Assembly (NCBI RefSeq): GCF_032362555.1
Contig: NC_083533.1
Coordinates: 501,001 to 565,000, forward strand
Origin: Amyelois transitella
Taxonomy: Eukaryota > Arthropoda > Insecta > Lepidoptera > Pyralidae
Direction of reading: 5' to 3'
DNA length: 64,000 nucleotides
The position numbers and the translations under genes were made by a program. Below are positions 28,401 through 37,400 of this stretch, in pieces; positions within the stretch are counted from its first letter, which is position 1; each line of letters starts with the position of its first letter. The notes under the pieces are model-generated. The model worked only from the letters and a program-made list of their open reading frames with translations. It searched no databases and was not told the DNA's origin.

Positions 28401-31400
28401 CTAGCTGACCCGCGCAACTTCGTTTGCGTGTATCCCGCTACTTCGACAAATACAGTCAACGCACCAACACATATTGGATACTAATTTTCAATTCACAATA
28501 ACTTCTCTTTCCCTTAACCGCGTTTAAAATATTAAAATGTTTTTTGGTTTCTGTGACTCTTCTTTGATCGCCCCCCCATCAGTTTTTGGAAAAAATATTT
28601 AAGTAATGTACAGATTTTTTTTTTCTTATATATATAGATCAAAGTCGTAGTACCTACTTTTTAATATTATTTATTTTTTATGTACCGTTTTTTTCTATTT
28701 TGCGCTATTTATAGGGACGCTGCCCCCGCCGCCGCGGCCGGCCCGTACCGTGCCGCAATACTAATATCGTGATATCTCCTAAACTATATGTCTAAATAAC
28801 ACACTGTAAACTGCAAAAATAATCTAAATTAAATGCTCGTGATGATGAACTTACTTATTTTGATAAGGATATATGTATTATTGGTTATATCAGCAGTTAA
28901 ACATCACCCAACGAATTAAATGTTTTTTTAATACAGAAAAGTAGTTTTTGTGACTTAAATAAAAAAGCTGGATATATGTCATCGCGGACTTTTTTGTAGA
29001 ACTAATAAAGACCAATGTTTTTGCTATACATTGTTCTTACTTGTATCCAACGGTATAAGCGGCGCACGCACAAATGCAATCTTCAATTAGATTTTTTTTC
29101 TGACTTCTTGGACATAAATCGCTATAACTCAGCTAATATAGTTTCAATGTATTTCAATTATATATAAAACCTGTCGGAGAAAATACTCTTTCTATTAGTG
29201 AAAACCGCATCAAAATCCGTTGCGTAGTTTTAAAGTTTTATGCATACGAAGGGACTACAGACAAAATGGGCGACTTTGTTTTATACTATGTAGAATAGAA
29301 TAGAATAGAATAGAATAGAATAGATTTATTTTCAAAATTGGATACAAGGTATCACTTATTGACGTCACATAACTTAAATCTAATTATAACTACTACCGCT
29401 TCCAAAGCGCATGTGTAGAAGAAGCGGCGGAACAAACTACACTGCAGCATTTTCATAGGACGTCAATTTACAAATATAGATCTCTTAAATATAAATCGTG
29501 GACGAATGCACATTGTCTACATTAAAAAACATGTATGAATGTAGAACTGATTATGTCAATATGAATATTTCGTCAAATAAAATAAATATAAAATAAAATA
29601 TGTACATACTGTACAAATTATGTCAAGATCATGTCAAAAATACACAAGCATTTAAGAGGCCATTATGTCCAGCTCGGGCCACACATGTTTATCATTAATA
29701 TAATCATCCGTGCTGTAATAGGCTTTCCTACAAAGCTCAACTTTAATATACTGTTTGAATTTTCTGTCATTCATTTCAAGAACACTTTTTGGTAATTTAT
29801 TATAAAATCTTATACAATTAATCAGAAATGATTTCCCTACCTTAGCCAGCCGATGTGCTGGGATCGACAACTTGTAATTGTTCCGCAGTGATCTACTAGT
29901 ACATTCACCTACTTTTTTGAAAGAGTTTAAGTTTTTCCTAACATGCATGATGTTATCGAATATGTATTGGGAGGGCAAAGTTAAAATATTTAGGTTTTTG
30001 AAAAAATCTCTAAGGGAATCTCTTTGTTTAAGACCGTAGATATATCGAATTGCCCTTTTTTGTAAAATGAAAATAGTTTGTATGTCTGCTGCTGATCCCC
30101 AAAGCAGTAGACCATATGACATTAAACTATGAAAATAACTAAAATATACTAGCTTAGCAGTTGCCACATCCGTCAAATGCCTAATACGACGAATAGCGTA
30201 TGCTGCAGAACTAAGCCTTTTAGAAAGTTTTAAAATGTGAGCATGCCATTTCAAATTTGAATCTAATGTTATTCCTAAGAAAGTAGTACTATCAACAAAA
30301 TCTAATCTTTTACTACTTATACTAATATCCACATTTGCCTGCCGCACATTGGGAAGTGTAAACTTAATGCATTGGGTCTTATTTGCATTTAACAGTAAGT
30401 TGTTGATTGTAAACCAGTTAGAGATGGCGGCTAAAGTGCTATTCACATCATCACAGATTTCGCTACGGCGGTTCATTTTAAAAATTAGTGACGTATCATC
30501 TGCAAACAACACGATGCCAGTCTGTTTCTCAATCATGCAAGGCAGGTCGTTGATATATATCAGAAAGAGAAAAGGTCCCAAAATGGAACCTTGCGGTACC
30601 CCAATTTTTACCGTCGCTCCTTTCGATTTTGTATTATTTAAATCTACCGTCTGTAATCTATTACTAAGATATGATTTAATTAGTTCAACGGCAGCAGTAT
30701 CGAACCCGTAATGAGCGAGCTTGAGCAGAAGAGTTCTATGATCTACGCAATCAAATGCTTTGGTCAGATCGCAAAACACTCCGATGGCATCCTGTGAGTC
30801 TTCCCATGCATTGAGAATATGAGTGACAAGAGCCACACCTGCATCTGTTGTACATTTCCCCTCAGTAAAGCCGTATTGCTGACTATGAAATAATTTATTA
30901 GACTTAAAGTAACGCTGCATTTGATTAAGCATGATTCTCTCGAACACCTTGCTCAAAATTGGTAAAATTGAGATTGGTCTATAATTACCAGGATCTGATT
31001 TTTCACCTTTCTTGAATAATGGAATTAGTTTACTATACTTCATTAAATTTGGAAATATCCCTTGGTCAACACAATTATTGAATATATATGCTAAGTCCCC
31101 AGCTATAATATTTATAATATGACATATCACAACAGCCGACATACCCCAATAATCCTCAGACTTTTTCAGATTAAGTTCTTTAAAGGTATTAATAATGTCA
31201 GTAGGGTCAATATTTAAGAATTTAAATTTGGAACTGCAAATGCTGACATTATTTTTAAGTAGTATTTCAGCTTCATTAGGGCATGAGTCAATATTAGAAG
31301 TTAATTCCAACGGTATATTTGTAAAAAAATGTTCAAATAAATTTACTATTTCTGTTGTAGAGGTAATTTTCCTATCATTACATTTAATTTCATTAATATT

Positions 31401-34400
31401 TTCTTTAAAATTACTTCTACCAGTTTCCTTGTTTATAACACTCCAGGTTTCCTTTGTTTTGTTAGGAGCATTACTTATTTTGTTTTTAATGAACAAAGAT
31501 TTTGCATGTAGACATACTTTTTTGAAAATTTTTGAATAATTCCTAACATGGTCTACGAAGCCGCTTTCAAATCGATACTGTTTTTGGGCATATAAATCGT
31601 ACAAAGTCTTTCTACTTTTGTAGATGCCAACAGTAGCCCATTCATTGAATTTAAAGTTATTATTGCATTTCCGTTTCTTTTGTATAAATGTTTTAGAGTA
31701 CGCGTCTGAAATGGTAGTAAATAACTTATTATAATGACCATTAGGATCGCTGCCCGTGTAAGTTACTGCGCAAATTTTATTCTCTAAAGAACTTGTAAAT
31801 TTATTGATTTTATGGGCTGTGATAGGTCTGCACATAATTAATCCATCACATGTACTATGTTTAGTGGAAAAGGTAACTAATTGACCGCAGTGGTCAGAGG
31901 GTAATTTACTAAATACATTTTTATTATTTGGTTTTTGTTCACTAAAAACATTATCAATACATTTAGCAGATGTGGCAGTGAAGCGGGTTGGTTCCAAGAA
32001 GGCATTATCTAAGTTAAAACATTTAAATAGGTTAAGAAACTGTATTGTCACTGTGGAGCTAACTAATATGTCAATGTTAAAATCACCGCAAACAATTACT
32101 TTCTTATTACTTTTTGTAGCTACTATTAGAACTTCCTCCATTACATTCAGGAAATCCATAATACTACTGTTGGGTGGACTATAAATACAAATAACAATGT
32201 GTTCCTCAAGCTCGGCACAAGATACCTCAACACAGCGCTCAAGAGAAAGTCTGACTATGTCATGGCGCTCCTTACAGCGATGACCATTTTTAACATATAT
32301 TACAGAACCGCCTCTGATTGCAGACCCTCTCCTGAAGCAGCTCACCGCATTAAAATTGTTAAGACTGGGCATCAGCTCACCCTCCAAGATCCAATGCTCA
32401 GTCAAACACACCATATTAACATCCATTTTTTCATTAAATAGATCAATAATAAGTTCTTTGCCAGGAAGGCCCTGTATATTTTGGTGTACAATTTTTAATT
32501 CATTTGTCCTTCCTTTTGTCCTGTGGTTTAGTTTAAACCACATGAAGCGTCCACAGAATCATCATTACAAAAATTTGATGATTCTGTAGATTTTGTCAGA
32601 TTTTGTAAACAATGTAGTTTACCACAATGTAAACTCGTCCATTCTTTTATGTTATTTGCTATCAAAGTAGCAATTCTTTTTTTATAAAGTCTAGAAAGAT
32701 AAATATTATCTTTAGTCAAAAAACAATTTTTTATGAACAAATTTGTATCAAAAAATACAAACTTGTCATGACGACATGACATATTATGAACAATATTGTT
32801 CATCAAATGAATAAATTTATTCTTCTTTGGCGTCTGACAACTTAAATAGGGAAAAGCACAAAAAATTATTTTACCTACATTTAAATTATTCAGAGTACCT
32901 AGACCCTGAATAAGGTCTTGTTTACTAATATTTAAACTGTTTCCAACCATTATAACAATTGTAGATGTGTTGCTCAATTGTGTGTTTTTTATACAATTAA
33001 TAATTTGTGAGTAGTTGGAATTGGGTAGACAATAATTTATTATATTTGATAAATTCTCACTAAACAGTTTACCCATGTTGCGTCCTATGCTGTCTGAAAA
33101 AATGACTGTGTTCTGGGGGCTACACATATCAACACCGACACTCTCCGGCATACTATCAGACAAGCCCCCAAGACATGGGGAGGGAACTACGGTACTACTG
33201 ATACTTGACCCGTTAAATATTCCACAGGTACATAAGTCTCCTGCGGATTTAATCATTTCCTCAATGTAATTAGCATCTTTAATTAATGATTCTGTAGCCA
33301 TGACATGATCGGAGATTTGTCTGAGAGATTCAGTATTTTTTTCCAAAAGATTGGATACATTTTCCTCAAGCTGTGAGATTTGTTCCGTTAAGGTCTTGGT
33401 GTCAACACTATATAACTCCTGACTTTCCAGCAATTTTCTTTCAGTTAATTCCAAACAAGAACACATATTTGAATATATTTTGATCCCAGATTTTATTATA
33501 TGGGACTTTTTCTTATTAATGTTCATTTGGATTTTATTCTTTTTAATAATTTTATTTAATTTTCTGATTTTTCTGCATTTGTTGTGACTTAACCGAATAG
33601 CTGTAGATTGTTTATTAATTTCACATAGTGAGGTCTCACTTGTGAGATCAATTACTGAGTCTAAGAGAGGAGCGGAGGTAACTGAAATTATCTGGTCAAA
33701 CATATTATTGACCTCTAAGGACTGCCGTGATTGTTCATAATGCTCTATTCGTCTTCGTGCCTCTCCTAGCTCTTTTTCTAATTTAATATTATGTCTAAGG
33801 ACATCTTCATAAGTATCACTACATTGCTGGAAATATCCTAACTCTAACTTAAGCTGGTTTAACTGCTCAACTAAGTCATCACATTGTAATCTACTTTCTG
33901 TTAAACTTAAATTTAATTTTGTGTTACGATCCAGTAAACATTGAAATTCCTGTTCGTTCTGTTCCCTTTCCAAAAGTAATCTTTCCTTTTCTTCTCTCTC
34001 CGTTTTGAGGTTGAGAAGTGCTGTCTTCAGCTTGAGTTCAACTTGGCGAACAGTTACAGCACGGCTTGAGGTAGACATATTTAACAAATATGGGACTTAT
34101 GTACAATACAGGGAACAGGACGAATATAGTTTTTGATTTAAAAGTGCTTGTTAAGTTTATAAACCAACTTACCTAACCTTTCAAGATCTACCTACTTAAT
34201 AAATATTAATTATTAATTATGGCTACCGTCTGGATGTGTGGCAACAGAAGAGTCTATAAAGTATACCTGATGGTGTACACTAAGATAAACGATAGGATTA
34301 ACTACAAAAACAGGCGAACTAACCTTTGTTTACGTTATAAACCGGCAACTTCTTGACTACAACTTTCACCACAAATTACCCATACAAAACTATATATTTC

Positions 34401-37400
34401 TTAACGAAAAAAACACTATAACACATTTATTATAATATTTTCTTATTTAACATTTAAATTATAGTAAGTTTTAGTGCTTTTAAACATTTATTTCATTAAA
34501 TTTATTGCGGAGCTATAAAAAAAATGTGTAGTGAAGATATACCGAATTCTAAGGTTACTCTACTCATGCGAGCATGATAGTACCGCTGTAGCAATAGTTC
34601 GGGCTCGACCGCCACCAAAGAGAAGATCTTCCGCCAGGCTAGGTGAACAGCGGCTCCTACAATGTCGAGTCAATCCGTGATATCTTTATTTGCGCGATTT
34701 AAAACTCTTCGCTGTGACAGCTGAGCGCGCCATTTTCTTCGCTTTGACTGACAATTAGTAATGTTGTCGCAGCGCCATCTATTTGTAGATAGTTGAACGA
34801 AAAGTAACTTGCTGCCCGATAGTTAGTAGTTCTAGTGCCGTAGTATAGATGTCGCTATAGCAATAAACACGTACCATTGTAGAGCATTCCAGAAGGAACA
34901 GACACCCGCTTACTTGGAAAAACGTGTAGTACACAGCAATGTTTAAGCCAAACACTTCCGAAATGTTTCTGGAATGTCTGAAATAACAAGGATTGGTTAA
35001 TTAATACCTTTTTTCACCAACGAGTCCATAACTTACACCTCAAATCAGCTGGGAATCTTTGAAAATAGGCAGACAGTTATTTAAAAAGCTCCCATCTGTT
35101 CTTCAGACGCCTCGTCGGCGTCAGAAGTGTTGCATCTGTCGAGAGACTGATGATCGTAAAACCAAGGGTTTGTATGAAAAATTGGAGCGATGAATGCACA
35201 AAGTAGAGATCTTCCGCTGAGCTAGGTGTAATGCCTGGAATGCGCGCGACAGACGGTGTTCAATCGAAGGTGGTTTATGTTCTTTGCTTGCGCTAAATTC
35301 CTCTGCTCTCTCCTCTTTAAGGCCTCTGTGGCGCAACGGTAATACGCTTGTCTGTGACACCGGAGGTCCCGGGTTTGAATCGCGGTCAGGGCATGATGAG
35401 AAACAAACTTTATCTGATGGGTCAGGGTCTTGGATTTTTATATATCCGAGTATTTATTATAAAATATAGTATCGTTGTGTAAGTATCTCGTAACACAAGT
35501 TTCGAACTTACTTCGAGGCTAACTCAATCTGTGTAATTTGTCCCGTATACATATTAACTGATAGTAATTGTTTTTAGTTCTGGTGTATAGATGGCGCCAT
35601 AATACTCAATGGCGCGCGTAACTGTTTTACCTACGCTGTAAAGAGAAATTCTCTAACTTACTTGAGAATAAAGTTATGATGATCAATAATTCCTTTCAAC
35701 ATTTCTGCCACTTCCAAAGACTCCTCATCGGAATAACGCAGCGGAGTGCAACTTGAGCTCTGACCTTTAAAACCAGGCTTCGGAAAATTCTCTAAGTTGT
35801 AAGTTAATATCTTCAAGTGTCCCCATAAGTGGAAAACCAAGAGAGCGATCAACAAATCGTAGAAAACGAACATTTCCGCTGAAGCGAACGTGATATACAA
35901 GTTCCAAAAGAAGACAATTATAAAACCTTTAAAATTGTGTTCGTGGTCAAAAGGTAAGACGTAATTGATTGAGTGCTCATAAGTGATGTTCGCCGGAACG
36001 TCCCGACCAAACCCGCCGTTAGATAGGTTAGTTATGAAAGGAGAAATGTTGAAGATTGAAGCTGTTGTCAACGTCATCGCCACGGAATATATAGTGAATG
36101 ATTTGCTCAAATTGTGTACGTACAAGTTCATCTGAAAATTATAAAGTTATTAATTAATGCCATGTTAATAATTGGCATGATTTCTGGTGAGTGTTCTGTG
36201 TTGTGTGGTTCCCGGCACTAATACAAAAAAGAATAGGACCACTCCATTTCTTTCCCATGGATGTCGTAAAAGGCGACTGAGGGATAGGCTTACAAACTTG
36301 GGATTCTTTTTTAGGCGATGGGTAAGCTACCTATCACTATTTGAAACTCAATTCTATCATTAAGCCAAATAGCTGAACGTGGCCATTTCAGTCTTTTCAA
36401 GACTGTTGGCTCTGTCTACCCCGCAAGGGATATAGACGTGCCCATATGTATGTATGTGTTCTGGTCAAGGGCATTCTAAATTTACGATCTTCTATGATGA
36501 ATGTGAAGTGAATGAATGATGAAAATGAAAAAAGTATGAACGAAAGATAGATGTGATCTGAAATGGTAAGCAAAGTATTACTAAAAACTTGATATCTGTG
36601 ACAGCAAGATCGAACGATAGAACATTATGGAGTAGACAGAGCCAACAATCTTGAAGAGACGTTCTACGTTCAGCTGTATGGCTTAATGATGAAAACTGTA
36701 TAAGTTATAGATAACATACATATCGGGTTAAAGGGACTCGGGGAAAATTTTGGATTTTAGGTAGATGCGGTCAGAACGACGTTTGTGTAAAATCCTTACA
36801 AACTCTGCTTTAATAAATCCAACTTCCATTTTTATTAAAAACGTAAATAATAAGCACCGCTAATAATAAATTTCACACGCAAAGTCATCCTCTAAAGTTG
36901 ACATAGCAGGAGTGACGTCACTGAACGCTGATTGGTGTTTTGAAATGCGTTTCGTTTAACGTAATTTTAATTCGTAATTATTGTTAAAAATCAACATAAT
37001 TTAAAATAAAAACGTTGCAGTAGTCCTCGTTTTAAATTTTTTTAACATTTTAAACATAACATTTTCGTAAATCCTACTACTATTATAAAGGCGAAAGTTT
37101 GTATGGATGTTTGTTACTCTTTCACGCAAAAACTACTGAACCGATTACTATGAAATTTGGTATGTAGGTAGCTGAAGACCCAGAATAACACATAGGCTAC
37201 TTTTTTATCCCAGAGTTCCCGCGGGATTGATAGGGTTTCCATGCGGACGAAGTCGCGGGCGGCCTCTAGTATCATAATTAAATCTTCCCTATTAGCGTAC
37301 CCCTGGCCTGCTGCGTTCTAGTAACCTGAGCCGTGTGTAGGTACATACCTTTCCAGAATATTCTGATTTGTGTCTGTGGTTAAACAGATGAATCTCCGTG

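Larger units (their letters stand above)
29281..34520 (-). mobile_element. LINE-A: full-length two-ORF non-LTR retrotransposon
   Basis: About 5.2 kb in OR-2 intron 5, sense to the gene. Order on the minus strand: 5' UTR of roughly 430 bases, ORF1, ORF2, 362-base 3' UTR, and a TATTC-repeat tail (29289-29325 on the plus strand as AATAG repeats). Both ORFs are open, so the insertion is young. The 5' border is inferred: the sequence resumes at about 34525 with TGTGTAGTGAAGAT, which matches TATGTAGTGAAGAT after the same repeat at 51.48 kb. Truncated 3' copies lie at 19.5, 39.2, 41.1, 44.9 and 58.3 kb. Confidence 0.85.

Noticed and set aside
30349-32441. Plus-strand frames of 70-120 codons opposite the LINE
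   Set aside because: They are antisense shadows of ORF2.
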